55,320 nucleotides of DNA from NCBI GenBank assembly GCA_028865545.1, contig JAGWJY010000019.1:1-55320 (forward strand), given 5' to 3'. The translations under genes and the position numbers were made by a program. Below the pieces are notes generated by a model. That model had not been told where the DNA came from. It ran no database searches and saw nothing but the letters and a program-made list of their open reading frames with translations. Origin of the DNA: Alphaproteobacteria bacterium (GTDB taxonomy: Bacteria; Pseudomonadota; Alphaproteobacteria; Micropepsales; Micropepsaceae). Within the stretch, counting starts at the first letter, position 1; each line of letters opens with the position of its first letter. This document shows positions 34,301-44,311 of this stretch, in pieces.

Positions 34301-34416
34301 TGCTGACGCTGTTCACGACGCCCGTCATCTACATTTATTTCGACCGGCTGATGCGCAGCTTCCGTGCATGGCGTGGCGGTTCGCCGGCGGCAGAGGTAGG
34401 TCCGGCGGCGCCATGA
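31303..34416 (+). CDS. mdtB: RND multidrug efflux permease, MdtB-like
   Basis: This is a 1037-residue inner-membrane pump of full RND length. The start [20 protein letters not shown] is typical. SGFVVDD-type residues ([18 protein letters not shown], about residue 403) supply the proton-relay aspartates. Twelve transmembrane segments and two large periplasmic loops are present, and [16 protein letters not shown] near residue 925 marks TM10. The MdtB/MdtC pair works as a heterotrimer with the MdtA adaptor, exporting bile salts, novobiocin-like drugs or metals in known examples; the substrate here is unknown. Its stop codon overlaps the next start (ATGA). Confidence 0.94.
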   Translation: MNPSAPFIQRPVATSLLMIAIMLLGLAGYRYLPLSALPEVDYPTIQVQTFLPGASPDVMTTSVTAPLERQFGQMPGLKQMSSISSGGASIITLQFDLSLSLDVAEQEVQAAINAGGNLLPQSLPAPPVYAKVNPADAPILTLAISSKTMPITQVEDLADTRLAQKISQLAGVGLVSINGGQRPAVRVRANMQALAAYGLNVDDLRTTIANANSNAPKGSFDGASRSYTIDANDQIQSVADYKKIVVAYKNGAPVHLSDVASVVQSAENVNLGSWMNTTPAVLLNIQRQPGANVIDVVDSIKEILPDLKASLPASVSVDVLTDRTNTIRASVADVQFELTLAVILVVLVIFLFLRNLSATFIPSMSVPLSIVGTFAAMYLLGYSLNNLSLMALTISAGFVVDDAIVMIENISRYLEAGYTPLEAAMKGAGEIGFTIVSLTVSLIAVLIPLLFMQEVVGRLFREFAVTLAVTILISAVVSLTLVPMLCAKLLRRRPETKQMGPIARKAEEYYEWMVREYDRLLRWVLDHQPLTLAVAVGTLVFTVLLYIVIPKGFFPLQDTGLIQAYTEAGPTVSFAEMARRQDALAAEILKDPDVTSLSSFIGVDGSNTTLNSGRFLINLKAKGERGDIQATMRRIVAASKNVPGIALYLQPVQDLTIDATVSRAQYQFVLEDAKSAILTQWVPVLMRRLAAAPELANVSTNFLDRGLAAYVTVDRDTAARFGITAATIDNALYDAFGQRIISTIYTESSQYRVILEADPKVQDSVASLANIYLPSAGGGQVPLSSVARIEVKPVPIENDHLSQFPAAMISFDVASGYSLGAAVDAVRKAEVDAQLPASITTHFQGAALAFQSTLGNELLLILAAVATVYIVLGVLYESYIHPVTILSTLPSAGVGALLALIITGHDLNIVSIIGIILLIGIVKKNAIMMIDFALEAERHEGKSPRDAIYQAAMLRFRPIMMTTVAAMFGALPLMLGSGTGSELRHPLGIAIVGGLIVSQMLTLFTTPVIYIYFDRLMRSFRAWRGGSPAAEVGPAAP

Positions 34417-37400
34417 ATTTCTCGCGGCCTTTCATAGAACGCCCAGTCGCCACGACGTTGTTGACGATGGGTCTGGCGTTCGCCGGTATGGCCGCATATT
34501 TCATGTTGCCCGTCGCGCCGCTGCCCAACGTCGACCTTCCTGTGATCTTCGTCATGGCACAGATGCCCGGTGCCAGCCCGGAGACCATGTCGACCAGCGT
34601 GACCACGCCGTTGGAACGCCATCTGGGTGCCATTTCCGACGTCGACGAAATGACCTCGACAAGTTCCGAGGGCTCGGCGTCCATCGTGCTGCAGTTCGGC
34701 TTCAACCGCGACATAGATGGCGCCGCGCGCGACGTTCAGGCCGCGATCAATGCCGCGCGGGTGGATTTGCCGTCTGGGCTGCGATCAAACCCGACTTATC
34801 GCAAGATCAATCCGGCCGACCAACCGGTGCTGATTCTGGCGTTGACCTCCGACCAGCTCTCGCCGGGACAGATGTACGATTCTGCCTCCACGATCCTGCA
34901 GCAAAAGCTGAGCCAGGTGGACGGCATCGGACAAGTGCAAATCGGCGGCAGTTCGCTGCCTGCCGTGCGTGTCGACCTCAATCCGCGGGCGCTGTTCAAA
35001 TACGGCATCGGCCTCGAAGACGTGCGCGCAGCTCTCTCGGCCGCCAACGCCAACGCCCCCAAAGGAGCCGTCTCGCAGGGGCCGCAGCGGTTCCAGATCT
35101 ATGTCAACGACCAGGCCCGTGCGCCTGCGGATTATCGTTCCCTGATTGTGGCCTATCGCAACAACGCAGCGGTCAGGTTGTCCGACATCGCCCATGTCTA
35201 TGAGGGCGTCGAAGACGTGCACAATCTGGGTATGGCGAACGGCAAGCCCGCCATCCTCGTAATCCTGTATCGCCAGCCCGGCGCCAACATCATCCAGACC
35301 GTCGAGAATGTGAAAGCCGCGCTGCCCCAGTTGCAGGCGGCGTTGCCGCCCTCGGTCCACCTGATCATCGCCAATGATCGAACCAACTCGATCCGCGGCT
35401 CTCTGCATGACGTCGAAGTCACCATGCTGATATCGATCGTTTTGGTGATGCTCGTGGTCTATCTGTTCTTGCGCAATGCGCGGGCTTCGCTGGTTCCCTG
35501 TATCGCTGTCCCGCTTTCCATCATCGGCACCTTTGCCGTGATGTATATGTGCGACTACTCCCTCGACAATCTGTCGCTCATGGCCTTGACGGTGTCCACG
35601 GGCTTTGTCGTCGACGACGCCATCGTTGTGCTCGAAAACATCACGCGCCGTATCGAACAGGGAATGCCGCGGCTTCAGGCTGCGCTGTTGGGCGCCCGCG
35701 AGGTCGGTTTCACGGTTCTTGCGATGAGTCTTTCGCTGGTTGCGGTCTTCTTGCCGATCCTGCTGACTGGCGGGATCATTGGCATGTTCTTCAAGGAATT
35801 CGGCGTCACATTGGCGACGGCTATTGTTATTTCGCTCATCGTCTCGTTGACGGCGACGCCGATGCTTTGCGGCCACCTCGATCTGCATATGAGAAGCCGC
35901 GAACAGGGCTGGCTCTTGCGCCAGTCGGAAAGGGCATATGAGTGGGGCAAACGCTCCTATGCTAAGTCGCTGAATTGGGCACTTTTCAATCCGAAAACCA
36001 TCCTTTTCATCCTCGCCGTCACCATAGTGCTGAACGTTGTGCTTTTTATCTTCGTCCCGAAGGGTTTCTTTCCCGGCCAGGACACCGGCGAAATCATGGG
36101 CGGCATCCGGGGCGATCAAAGCATTTCATTCCAGCTGATGCAGCAGAAGTTCGAGCGCTTCGTTAAAATCATCGCCAAGGATCCAGCGGTTGATAGTGTG
36201 GTCGGTTTCACCGGTGGCGGAGGCGGCGGGCCGGGACGTGGCGGTACGAATTCCGCCAACGTTTTCATTCATCTCAAGTCTCTCAACCAGAGAGGTGGGA
36301 TGAGCACGGACGACGTCGTTCAGCGGCTTCGCGGGAAGCTCGACGATATCGCTGGCGCGCGGATTTTCCTGCGCGATCCTGGCGACGTCAGGTCGAGCGG
36401 ACGTCAAGGTCAGGGTAGCTATCAGTATTCGATCCTGGGCGACACGCTCGCGGACGTTGATCAATGGGTACCGAAGATCACGGCCGCGCTCGAGAATGTA
36501 CCCGAGTTGCAGGACGTCAATTCTGATCGCGAAGAAGCCGGGCTCGAAGTGCAGCTGTCGATCGACCGGGCGACAGCCTCACGGCTTGGAATCTCCGCGA
36601 CGCAGATCGACAACACGCTTTACGATGCCTTCGGCCAGCGGCAGGTGTCGACGATCTACAACGATCTCAATCAGTATCACGTAGTGATGGGTGTGGCCCC
36701 GCAGTTCTGGCAGAGCCCTGAGACGTTGAAGGACATCTATGTCAGCACGTCGGGTGGCGCCGTATCGGGAACGCAGGCGACAGGAGCGGCGGCCGGCACC
36801 ACGGTGGTCTCGAGCGCGACGGCGTTGAGCGCAGCCGATGTCGCCAACAACGCCGTGCGCAATCAAAGGCTCAATGCCTTGGTCACCAGTTCGGGTGGTG
36901 CATCCACCGGTGCGTCTGTCAGCACGCGGGTGGAGACCATGGTGCCTCTTGCTGCCTTCAGCAGCTTCGGTCCCGGCACGATGCCACTGTCCATCGCCCA
37001 CCAGGGCCCTTTCGTGGCAACGACCTTCTCCTTCAACTTGGCGCCCGGCGTAGCGCTCAGCCAGGCCACGGACGCCATCCTGCGCACTATGGCCAAGATC
37101 CACGTTCCGATCTCAATTCACGGCGAGTTCGCCGGAAATGCAAAAATCTTCCAGCAGTCGTTGTCCGATGAGCCGTTGATCTTCCTGGCTGCGATCCTCA
37201 CTGTCTATATCGTGCTCGGCGTTCTTTATGAGAGTTTGGTTCATCCTCTGACGATTCTGTCGACGCTGCCCTCCGCTGGCGTCGGCGCCTTCCTCGCCTT
37301 GCTCATCACCAGGGTCGAGTTCAGTCTCATGGCGGTTATCGGCATTCTTCTGCTGATCGGCATCGTGAAGAAAAATGCGATCATGATGATCGACTTTGCA

Positions 37401-37727
37401 CTGATCGCTGAACGGGAACGCGGCTTGAAGCCGCGTGACGCGATCTTCGAGGCCTGCCAAATGCGCTTCCGTCCCATCATGATGACGACGTTTGCCGCCA
37501 TCCTCGGAGCGATGCCGTTGGCCATCGGCTTCGGGACCGGCTGGGAGCTGCGTCAGCCTCTGGGTATTTCGATCGTTGGCGGACTTTTCGTCAGCCAGTT
37601 GCTGACGCTCTACACGACACCGGTGATTTATCTTTATCTGGATCGTTATCGGTTGCGCACCAAGCGCCGCTGGAACCGCTGGTATTCGCGCATGATTGGC
37701 GACGTCGCACCCGACGCCGCTGAGTAG
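34413..37727 (+). CDS. mdtC: RND multidrug efflux permease, MdtC-like, with a low-complexity insertion
   Basis: This 1104-residue protein starts at the ATG in the ATGA overlap ([20 protein letters not shown]). It shares the RND layout with its neighbour, including [18 protein letters not shown] and [16 protein letters not shown]. It is about 65 residues longer. The surplus is mostly a Gly/Ala/Ser/Thr-rich stretch at about residues 780-846 ([20 protein letters not shown], then [20 protein letters not shown]). It lies where MdtC has the short strand leading to VPLSSV in the second periplasmic loop. This could alter docking to the outer-membrane channel or drug entry. A second Gly-rich patch ([11 protein letters not shown]) is near residue 605. 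Confidence 0.93.
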   Translation: MNFSRPFIERPVATTLLTMGLAFAGMAAYFMLPVAPLPNVDLPVIFVMAQMPGASPETMSTSVTTPLERHLGAISDVDEMTSTSSEGSASIVLQFGFNRDIDGAARDVQAAINAARVDLPSGLRSNPTYRKINPADQPVLILALTSDQLSPGQMYDSASTILQQKLSQVDGIGQVQIGGSSLPAVRVDLNPRALFKYGIGLEDVRAALSAANANAPKGAVSQGPQRFQIYVNDQARAPADYRSLIVAYRNNAAVRLSDIAHVYEGVEDVHNLGMANGKPAILVILYRQPGANIIQTVENVKAALPQLQAALPPSVHLIIANDRTNSIRGSLHDVEVTMLISIVLVMLVVYLFLRNARASLVPCIAVPLSIIGTFAVMYMCDYSLDNLSLMALTVSTGFVVDDAIVVLENITRRIEQGMPRLQAALLGAREVGFTVLAMSLSLVAVFLPILLTGGIIGMFFKEFGVTLATAIVISLIVSLTATPMLCGHLDLHMRSREQGWLLRQSERAYEWGKRSYAKSLNWALFNPKTILFILAVTIVLNVVLFIFVPKGFFPGQDTGEIMGGIRGDQSISFQLMQQKFERFVKIIAKDPAVDSVVGFTGGGGGGPGRGGTNSANVFIHLKSLNQRGGMSTDDVVQRLRGKLDDIAGARIFLRDPGDVRSSGRQGQGSYQYSILGDTLADVDQWVPKITAALENVPELQDVNSDREEAGLEVQLSIDRATASRLGISATQIDNTLYDAFGQRQVSTIYNDLNQYHVVMGVAPQFWQSPETLKDIYVSTSGGAVSGTQATGAAAGTTVVSSATALSAADVANNAVRNQRLNALVTSSGGASTGASVSTRVETMVPLAAFSSFGPGTMPLSIAHQGPFVATTFSFNLAPGVALSQATDAILRTMAKIHVPISIHGEFAGNAKIFQQSLSDEPLIFLAAILTVYIVLGVLYESLVHPLTILSTLPSAGVGAFLALLITRVEFSLMAVIGILLLIGIVKKNAIMMIDFALIAERERGLKPRDAIFEACQMRFRPIMMTTFAAILGAMPLAIGFGTGWELRQPLGISIVGGLFVSQLLTLYTTPVIYLYLDRYRLRTKRRWNRWYSRMIGDVAPDAAE

Positions 37728-37738
37728 TTCTCCGTAGA

Positions 37739-38467
37739 TCAGAGGCCGGGCGTGTCCTGGATATCAGGCTGGTCGTGGTGGATTTCGGCGTTGCGATGCT
37801 GCTGATACAGACTGCGCATCGTCGCGTAGTAATCGATCGAACTCCGCTCGATCTGATCAAGCGTGTCTACGTTCTGGGAGTAGAGATCCAGCACGCCGAC
37901 GCCAGAGCGCACCGCGTACCAGGTGTCCGAGCCGTGGAATTTGATATAGGTCAGCGGATCCATGAAGATGTCGGCGACTTGGCCGCTCAGGTCACGCGGC
38001 GAGTCGGGGCCTAGGAACGGCAAGACCAGATAGGGCCCTGAATCGACGCCCCAGGTGCCCAATGTCACGCCGAAATCGGATGTGTGATCGGGGATGCCGA
38101 TCTTGGTCGCCACGTCCACCAGACCACCGACACCCAAGGTGCTGTTGACGGTGAAGCGTTCCAGTGTCTCGCCGGCGCGGTCCGCATCACCTTGCAGGAT
38201 GTCGTTACCGAAGGTCACGGGCTTGTCGAGATTGGTGAGGAAATTGTGCACGCCGTCGCGGGCAAATTCCGGAACGGCATGATTGTAGAATTTGGCGACC
38301 GGCTTGGCGACGGCATCCTGGACCTTGGTGTTCATGTCGAAGATGGTGCGATTGGTCGGTTCATAGGGGTCGTTTTGAGCCAGAGCCTCTGGGTCGGTCG
38401 TCGTTGTGCAGCCTGCCGCCAAGACACTCAGCAACGCGACCGCGAGGATGGAAGAACGATGCGGCAT
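37739..38467 (-). CDS. mlaA: MlaA/VacJ-family outer-membrane phospholipid-transport lipoprotein
   Basis: This 242-residue protein starts at MPHRSS (38467). It has a signal peptide with lipobox LAAGC, the cysteine near residue 20. The family core NDPYEPTNRTIFDMNTKVQD, then GRF-like RFTVNSTLGVGGLVDVATKI, DFGVTLGTWGVDSGPYLVLP and PLTYIK match MlaA. MlaA removes phospholipids from the outer leaflet of the outer membrane and passes them to the Mla system. No other mla genes are in the window. It is convergent with the RND operon, which ends 11 bp away. Confidence 0.93.
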   Translation of the reverse strand: MPHRSSILAVALLSVLAAGCTTTTDPEALAQNDPYEPTNRTIFDMNTKVQDAVAKPVAKFYNHAVPEFARDGVHNFLTNLDKPVTFGNDILQGDADRAGETLERFTVNSTLGVGGLVDVATKIGIPDHTSDFGVTLGTWGVDSGPYLVLPFLGPDSPRDLSGQVADIFMDPLTYIKFHGSDTWYAVRSGVGVLDLYSQNVDTLDQIERSSIDYYATMRSLYQQHRNAEIHHDQPDIQDTPGL

Positions 38468-38598
38468 CACTAAACCCCGCTCGAAGGCGGCCTCAATTCT
38501 AAGAATCAATATGTTAACATTTCGGCGCAGACTCAAATATCGTGTCTAGGTGCCGCTCCGACAAGGGGCAGGGATATTTTTCTTTCGTCGGAATCCGG

Positions 38599-39369
38599 TC
38601 AGATACCGCCCCACCAGCTGTAACCCTGGTCCTCCCAATAGCCGCCGTGGCCACCGTTGACTGTCTTAAATTCGTCAACGAGTTCTATGCGCTTAATATA
38701 CTTTGGCATTTTGTAGCCCAGCTGTCGCTCGGCGCGCAGGCGGACCGGTGCCCCATGCTCGATCGGCAAGGTTTGGCCGTTCAATTTATAGGCAAGAATC
38801 GTCTGGGGATGTGTCGCCTCCAATAGATCCAAACTCTCGTAGTAGAACTGCGGCGGGTCGCCTTCCTGGGCCATGTTGTCGGCGCAAAAAAACATGACGT
38901 AACGTGCGGCTGCCGTCGGTTTGGCAGCCGCCAAGATGAGATTGAGCGGTGTTCCGGTCCATTGCCCGATGCAGCTCCAGCCTTCCACACAATCGTGGCG
39001 GGTGATCTGGGTTCGTGAGGGCATGGCGCGCAGCGCTGCCATGGAGATCGACAGCGGGTGTTCCACCAGACCGCCGACTTCTATCCGCCAATCGCGAAAA
39101 CCGTTCGCCGCATGTCTGTTGTAGTCTGTCGTATCGGGATTGAGCGTGCCGTTGGCACGGAAGACCGGGGCAATATCGTTCTTGGAGAACTCGGGCGCCA
39201 GCGCGTGCTCGCCGGCAAACAGGCGCTGTGCATGACGGGTCAGGATTTCGACTTCCGACAACAGGCTGACGACCCATGGCTGTTCGGATAAGCTGGTACA
39301 GCCACCGAGCAGAAGGGTTGTCGCACCGGCACCGAAGCGGGCCAGGAAGCGGCGGCGGTTGTCAGCCAT
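38599..39369 (-). CDS. Tat-exported molybdopterin oxidoreductase (sulfite-oxidase/MsrP-like fold), possibly a lipoprotein
   Basis: This is a 256-residue protein. NRRRFLARFGAGA is a twin-arginine motif, followed by a hydrophobic stretch ending LLLGGC that resembles a lipobox. It may be a Tat-exported lipoprotein. The SUOX-type core contains RHDCVEGWSCIGQWTGTPL, whose cysteine (about residue 127) ligates the molybdenum. The end has YKMPKYIKRIELVD. It overlaps by 8 bp the preceding cytochrome-b gene, so that protein is the likely electron partner, analogous to MsrP-MsrQ. The cytochrome is not a MsrQ-like protein, so the substrate may differ from methionine sulfoxide. The size is small for the family. 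Confidence 0.87.
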   Translation of the reverse strand: MADNRRRFLARFGAGATTLLLGGCTSLSEQPWVVSLLSEVEILTRHAQRLFAGEHALAPEFSKNDIAPVFRANGTLNPDTTDYNRHAANGFRDWRIEVGGLVEHPLSISMAALRAMPSRTQITRHDCVEGWSCIGQWTGTPLNLILAAAKPTAAARYVMFFCADNMAQEGDPPQFYYESLDLLEATHPQTILAYKLNGQTLPIEHGAPVRLRAERQLGYKMPKYIKRIELVDEFKTVNGGHGGYWEDQGYSWWGGI

Positions 39370-40222
39370 CTTTGTTGCCCTCGATCACATAGCGGCCGGT
39401 GATCATCGACCGCAGATTGTTCCAAGTGCCTGACAGCACGACCATCACAATGTGCACGATGAAGAACGCGAGAAACGAAAAGGCGCAGATGAAGTGAATC
39501 GTGCGTGCTGTTTGCCGTCCGTGAAAAATCCACAGCAGCGCGGGAAAGGCGCTGTCCATCGTGGGGGACATGGTAAGCCCGGTCAGCACGATAAGTGGCC
39601 CTAGTATGAAGATGACGGAGAAGTAGGCCAGTTTCTGCAGCGCGTTGTAGCGCTTGGCCTCTTCGCCTTTCGGAAATTTGAGCTTGATGTGGTCGACGAT
39701 CTCACGCGGCAGGTGGGCGATGTCCGTCTTGGTTGGCAACAAGTCATGCCGCGCATGTCCACGCACAATGGAATATATCCAGAACAGCAAGCCGTTGATG
39801 ACGAACAACCACGCGAAGGCGAAATGCCAGAGGCGGCCCATAGCCAGCCATTGTGGCCCCGGCAGGGTCGCCCATTCCGGGAAGCCACGCGGCATCGGCA
39901 TGCCGTCCTCGTTCGAGACGCCGAGTATGCCGGTCGTGTTGAAATGCCACGGCCCGACCTGCGTGACGCCGACCGGCCCGCTGTCGCTGTCCAGCGCTGT
40001 CATGGATAGCAGGGGGTGGGCGAAATCCGAGCTTTGGCCCCAATAGAGCGCCGGATGGGCATTGAAGATCTGCAGTCCACTCATCAGCAGGAAGGCTAGG
40101 CAACCCGCGTTGATCCAGTGGCTGACGCGGACGAGCAGTCGGTGGCGAGAAAAGAGATAGTGCGGCCCCCGGGGAGCAAGGCCTAGGGCACGACGTATGC
40201 TCATTGCAGGCTCGATTCCCAT
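39362..40222 (-). CDS. Cytochrome b561-type membrane electron carrier
   Basis: This 286-residue protein starts at the ATG at 40222 (GGAG upstream), with 40204 as an alternative. Four main transmembrane segments carry paired histidines suited to two b-hemes. These are VRVSHWINAGCLAFLLMSG (residues 32-50), RLWHFAFAWLFVINGLLFW (about 130), a segment near ILGPLIVLTGLTMSP (about 218), and RTIHFICAFSFLAFFIVHIV (about 240). A large loop between helices 1 and 2 contains PVGVTQVGPWHFN. This layout matches formate-dehydrogenase/thiosulfate-reductase cytochrome b proteins. It should pass quinol electrons to or from the molybdopterin enzyme encoded immediately downstream. Confidence 0.87.
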   Translation of the reverse strand: MGIEPAMSIRRALGLAPRGPHYLFSRHRLLVRVSHWINAGCLAFLLMSGLQIFNAHPALYWGQSSDFAHPLLSMTALDSDSGPVGVTQVGPWHFNTTGILGVSNEDGMPMPRGFPEWATLPGPQWLAMGRLWHFAFAWLFVINGLLFWIYSIVRGHARHDLLPTKTDIAHLPREIVDHIKLKFPKGEEAKRYNALQKLAYFSVIFILGPLIVLTGLTMSPTMDSAFPALLWIFHGRQTARTIHFICAFSFLAFFIVHIVMVVLSGTWNNLRSMITGRYVIEGNKDG

Positions 40223-40376
40223 CACACCGGGCTCCGCGGTCGATTGACGCGTAGGATAGCAAGTCTCATTGCCATTCGCCACGCGCCGGGCTCAAAACTG
40301 GCTTTCCGCCAGCCTCTTAGATGGACATTCGTACGGGGCCTTGATTACGTTACATCATCTTTTTCGAGGATTTGTC

Positions 40377-41789
40377 ATGACGTCGGCGCTTAGCCTCCAC
40401 CCGGACCGCTTCTTCCCCACCGATGGGACCACGCGCGACATCGCGCGCCGGCTCTTCGCCCGTGTCGAGAAGCTACCCATCATAAGTCCGCATGGGCACA
40501 CCGATCCGTCTTGGTTCGCGACCGACGCCGCGTTCGAAGATGCGACCAGTCTTTTTCTCTGGCCAGATCACTATGTGCTCCGCATGCTGTACAGCCAAGG
40601 CATAGGTTTCGACCGGCTTGGGATCGCTCCCGTCCAAGGGAAACCGGTGACAACGGACCGCCGCGCGATATGGAAGCTGTTCGCCGCAAATTATCATTTG
40701 TTCCGTGGCACGCCATCGCGTACTTGGCTCGATCATGCTTTCGCGACCGTATTCGGCCTGGAGGTGCGCCTCGATGCGGATACGGCCGATCACTATTACG
40801 ACACCATCAACGAGGCGTTGGCGAAGCCCGAATTTCGTCCGCGGGCGTTATTCAAGCGCTTCAACATCGAAGCGTTGGCGACCACTGAAGGCGCCACTGA
40901 CCCTCTTCTGCATCACGCCAAATTGAAGACCAATTGGGGTGGTCGCGTGGTCACCACCTTCCGTCCCGACGGTGCGGTTGATCCCGACAACGAGGAGTTC
41001 GCCAAGAACGTTGCACTGCTGGGTGAGCTAACCAAGGAAAACACCGCGACTTGGAACGGCTATCTCAAGGCGCTCGCAAATCGGCGCGCCTTCTTCCGCG
41101 AGCACGGCGCGACCGCCACAGATCATGGTCATCCGACGGCGCGGACGGCGAATTTGAGTGCAACCGAATGCCAAGCGCTGCTCGATCGCGCGCTGCGGGG
41201 GCGTCTTGAGGTTGGCGAAGCTGAGCTTTTCCGCGCCCAGATGCTGACTGAGATGGCGCTGATGTCGTGTGAAGACGGTATGACGATGCAGATCCACCCC
41301 GGCTCATTCCGCAATCACAATCCGGCGCTCTTCGCCATGTACGGCCGCGACCGCGGCGCCGACATCCCGATGCGCACGAGCTACGTCGACACGCTGAAGC
41401 CCTTGCTCGATCGCGTCGGCACGCGTTCCGATCTTACGATCATCCTGTTCACGCTCGACGAAAGCAATTACGCGCGCGAACTGGCGCCATTGGCAGGCCA
41501 CTATCCGTGCCTGAAGCTGGGTCCCGCCTGGTGGTTCCACGATTCGCCGGAAGGCATGATGCGGTTCCGCCGTCAGGTGACGGAGACCGCCGGCTTCTAC
41601 AATACGGTCGGCTTCAACGACGATACGCGCGCCTATTTTTCGATCCCGGCGCGGCATGATCTGGCGCGGCGCATCGATTGCGCCTATCTCGCTGAACTGG
41701 TCGCGACGCATCGCCTGGACGAAACGGAAGCCGCTGAGATCGCCGTGGACCTCGCCTATAATCTGCCCAAGAAGGCGTACAAGCTCTAA
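40377..41789 (+). CDS. uxaC: Uronate isomerase
   Basis: This 470-residue protein starts at 40377 behind GAGGA. The metal-binding HxH of the amidohydrolase-like fold is visible as ISPHGHTDPSWF near residue 35. The family motif follows (LFLWPDHYVLRMLYSQGI). LGPAWWFHDSPEGM and the C-terminal GFNDDTRAYFSIPARHD near residue 420 hold further active-site residues. It isomerises D-glucuronate to D-fructuronate or D-galacturonate to D-tagaturonate in the hexuronate pathway. No other uronate genes adjoin it here; it converges on a thiolase gene with a 4-bp overlap of stop codons. Confidence 0.94.
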   Translation: MTSALSLHPDRFFPTDGTTRDIARRLFARVEKLPIISPHGHTDPSWFATDAAFEDATSLFLWPDHYVLRMLYSQGIGFDRLGIAPVQGKPVTTDRRAIWKLFAANYHLFRGTPSRTWLDHAFATVFGLEVRLDADTADHYYDTINEALAKPEFRPRALFKRFNIEALATTEGATDPLLHHAKLKTNWGGRVVTTFRPDGAVDPDNEEFAKNVALLGELTKENTATWNGYLKALANRRAFFREHGATATDHGHPTARTANLSATECQALLDRALRGRLEVGEAELFRAQMLTEMALMSCEDGMTMQIHPGSFRNHNPALFAMYGRDRGADIPMRTSYVDTLKPLLDRVGTRSDLTIILFTLDESNYARELAPLAGHYPCLKLGPAWWFHDSPEGMMRFRRQVTETAGFYNTVGFNDDTRAYFSIPARHDLARRIDCAYLAELVATHRLDETEAAEIAVDLAYNLPKKAYKL

Positions 41790-42958
41790 AGCCGCTCGAC
41801 GATGGTGACGTTGGCCATGCCGCCGCCTTCGCACATCGTTTGCAGGCCGTAGCGCTTGCCGGTGTCGCACAGCGCGTGCACCAGCGTGGTCATCAGCTTG
41901 GTACCCGTGGCGCCGAGCGGGTGGCCGAGCGCGATAGCGCCTCCGCGTGTGTTCAGCCGTGTAGGGTCGGCGCCGGTTTCCTTGAGCCAGGCCACGGGTA
42001 CCGAGGCGAAGGCCTCGTTGACCTCGAACAGGTCGATGTCGCCGATTTGCAAGCCTGCTTTCGCCAGCGCGCGCTGCGTTGCCGGAATGGGGGTTTCCAG
42101 CATAATGACGGGATCACCGCCCATTACCGTCATGTGATGGATACGCGCCATCGGCTTGGCGCCGAGCGTCTTGAGTCCGGCCTCGTTGGCGATCAGCACC
42201 CCCGAGGCACCGTCGCAGATTTGGCTGGAAGTTGCCGCGGTGATGATGCCGCCCTCGCGGATCAGCTTGACGGCGCTGATTGCCTCGACGCTGGCGTCGA
42301 ACCGGATACCTTCGTCGATGGCGTGTTCGGCCTTGCTGCCGTCGTCCAGCGTCACCGCCAGCGGCACGATCTCGTCCTTGAATGCGCCCGCCTGCGTTGC
42401 GGCAATGGCCTTGGCATGACTCTCATAGGCAAACCGGTCGAGATGCTCCTTTGACAGCTTGTACTTCTCCGCCATCATCTCGGCACCGACAAACTGGCTG
42501 AACGGCGTCTCGGAATAGCGTCGGACGATGTTGGGGCTCATATAGGTGCCGAAATTGTTCTGTGCCGGCAGCATCACCGAGAGCCCCATCGGCACACGGG
42601 TCATGCATTCGACGCCACCGGCAATGACCACGTCCATGGCGCCCGATTTTACCGCTTGCGCCGCGAAGTGCAGCGCCTGCTGGGACGAGCCGCATTGCCG
42701 GTCGACGCTGGTCGCCGGCACGGTCTCAGGAAGCTTGGAGGCCAGCACGGCGTTGCGTGCAATGTTAACGGCCTGTTCGCCTACCTGCATGACACAGCCG
42801 AAGATCACGTCTTCGATCAGGGCTGGATCGGCCCTACTGCGTTCTACCAGCGCATCGATCAGCGCGCCGCCGAGGTCGGCCGGATGCCAGCCCTTGAGCC
42901 GTCCGCCCTTGCGACCGCCTGCCGTCCGGGCCGCCGCCACGATATAGGCCTCCGCCAT
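41786..42958 (-). CDS. Thiolase (acetyl-CoA acetyltransferase family)
   Basis: This 390-residue protein starts at MAEAYIVAAARTAGGR (42958), behind AAGGGA; the longer frame to 43087 is not used. The nucleophilic cysteine is in SVDRQCGSSQQALHFAA (about residue 90). NEAFASVPVAW, GGAIALGHPLGATGTK and CEGGGMANVTIVERL supply the remaining catalytic residues. It makes or cleaves 3-ketoacyl-CoA. The opening sequence (GGRKGGRLKGWHPADLGGAL) is like the acetyl-CoA acetyltransferases of steroid/lipid degradation clusters, but no such cluster is visible. It is divergent from the cystathionine beta-lyase gene. Confidence 0.93.
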   Translation of the reverse strand: MAEAYIVAAARTAGGRKGGRLKGWHPADLGGALIDALVERSRADPALIEDVIFGCVMQVGEQAVNIARNAVLASKLPETVPATSVDRQCGSSQQALHFAAQAVKSGAMDVVIAGGVECMTRVPMGLSVMLPAQNNFGTYMSPNIVRRYSETPFSQFVGAEMMAEKYKLSKEHLDRFAYESHAKAIAATQAGAFKDEIVPLAVTLDDGSKAEHAIDEGIRFDASVEAISAVKLIREGGIITAATSSQICDGASGVLIANEAGLKTLGAKPMARIHHMTVMGGDPVIMLETPIPATQRALAKAGLQIGDIDLFEVNEAFASVPVAWLKETGADPTRLNTRGGAIALGHPLGATGTKLMTTLVHALCDTGKRYGLQTMCEGGGMANVTIVERL

Positions 42959-43073
42959 GTGCGCATTCCCTTGTTGTTCCAAACGGTCCTTACCATCATA
43001 GCGTGGCGGAAGCGCAAGAATGGGCGTGACTTGTCGGTGACCTGCCCTAAGGTAACCGCCGGAGGACGGATTC

Positions 43074-44228
43074 ATGAGCGGCCACAAGGCACAAAAGCCC
43101 GAAACGATTACCGCGCAGGCGCTCGGCTGGATCGATGCCGAAACGCATGCGGTCGCACCCGTGGTGCACGCGTCATCGACCTATCTGCGCGATGTTGACA
43201 ATCAATATCGTACGGGCCGGGCTTATGCGCGTGCCGACAATCCCGCTTACGATCAGCCGGAAGCCGTGCTGGCCGCTCTGGAGAAGGGCGAAGCGGCGAT
43301 GTTGTTCGCCTCCGGCATGGCCGCGGCGACGGCGGTGTTCCAGGCGCTGGCGCCGGGCGATCACGTGGTGGCGCCCAAGGTGATGTATTGGGGCTTCCGT
43401 CATTGGCTGATCGATTTCGCACGCAACTGGGGTCTTGAGATCGACTTTGTCGATATGTGTGACCTTGCGCTGCTCAAGCAGGCGGTGCGGCCCGGCAAGA
43501 CGCGTCTGGTGTGGCTGGAAACGCCGGCCAATCCCTTGTGGGACATCGTGGATATCGCGGCGGCGGCCGAGGTCACGCATGCGGCCGGCGCAAGGCTTGC
43601 CGTCGACTCCACCGTGGCCACGCCCGTGTTCACAAGGCCGATCGAATTCGGCGCCGATCTCGTCATGCATTCCGCGACCAAATACCTCAACGGCCATTCC
43701 GATCTGGTGGCCGGCGCGCTGGTGACCCGCGCGAAAGACGAGCACTGGGAACGCATCGCTGGCGTGCGCGCTCGTATCGGCGGTATCCTCGGTTCATTCG
43801 AGGCCTGGCTTTTGCTGCGCGGCATGCGGACGCTGTTTCCGCGCGTTCGCATGGCGGCGGCAAATGCGCAGACATTGGCGCACCAACTGGCCGCCAATCC
43901 GCATGTCTCGCGCGTCCTCTATCCCGGCCTTCCGGAGTTTCCCGGCCATGCCATCGCCGCACGCCAAATGAAGGGCGGCTTCGGCGGCATGATGTCGATC
44001 CGCGTCAAAGGCGGCGAGCGGGCAGCCATCGCCACTGCGGCACAGGTCGGGATCTGGAAGCGCGCAACCTCGCTGGGTGGTGTCGAAAGCCTGATCGAAC
44101 ACCGCGCCTCGGTCGAAGGTGCCGACACGCCATGCCCGCCGGACCTGTTGCGTCTGTCCGTCGGAATTGAGGATGCGGGTGACCTGCTCGCAGACCTGGA
44201 AACGGCCCTGGCGATCGCGCATGGCTGA
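43074..44228 (+). CDS. metC: Cystathionine beta-lyase
   Basis: This 384-residue PLP enzyme of the trans-sulfuration family starts behind GGAGG. SGMAAATAVFQAL precedes the cofactor-binding region. MHSATKYLNGHSD contains the Schiff-base lysine (about residue 204). GGFGGMMS and ATSLGGVESLIEHRAS complete the site. It cleaves cystathionine to homocysteine, pyruvate and ammonia. The motif MYWGFRHWL fits MetC rather than MetB or MetZ, though family members overlap in activity. A perfect 10-bp hairpin follows the stop codon. Confidence 0.88.
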   Translation: MSGHKAQKPETITAQALGWIDAETHAVAPVVHASSTYLRDVDNQYRTGRAYARADNPAYDQPEAVLAALEKGEAAMLFASGMAAATAVFQALAPGDHVVAPKVMYWGFRHWLIDFARNWGLEIDFVDMCDLALLKQAVRPGKTRLVWLETPANPLWDIVDIAAAAEVTHAAGARLAVDSTVATPVFTRPIEFGADLVMHSATKYLNGHSDLVAGALVTRAKDEHWERIAGVRARIGGILGSFEAWLLLRGMRTLFPRVRMAAANAQTLAHQLAANPHVSRVLYPGLPEFPGHAIAARQMKGGFGGMMSIRVKGGERAAIATAAQVGIWKRATSLGGVESLIEHRASVEGADTPCPPDLLRLSVGIEDAGDLLADLETALAIAHG

Positions 44229-44230
44229 GC

Positions 44231-44257
44231 GATGTGCCAAATCACGCTTGGCACATC
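44231..44257 (+). terminator. Perfect 10-bp hairpin after metC
   Basis: GATGTGCCAA and TTGGCACATC pair perfectly around a 7-base loop, starting 2 bases after the metC stop codon. There is no T-run. It lies across an upstream GTG (44234) in frame with the CPBP gene, which argues that that gene really starts at 44312. Confidence 0.6.
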
Positions 44258-44311
44258 GTACGAGCGCCGTTTAATCTCTCGGAACAATTCCGTCGCGAAA
44301 GGGCGCGCGTC

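Noticed and set aside
40340-40360. TGAT/ATCA inverted arms before uxaC as an operator
   Set aside because: Only four bases pair, with an 8-base spacer, and the inner sequence is not symmetric; too weak.
44234-44311. Upstream GTG start for the CPBP protease
   Set aside because: It lies within the perfect metC hairpin and has no ribosome-binding site; the ATG at 44312 has AAGGG.
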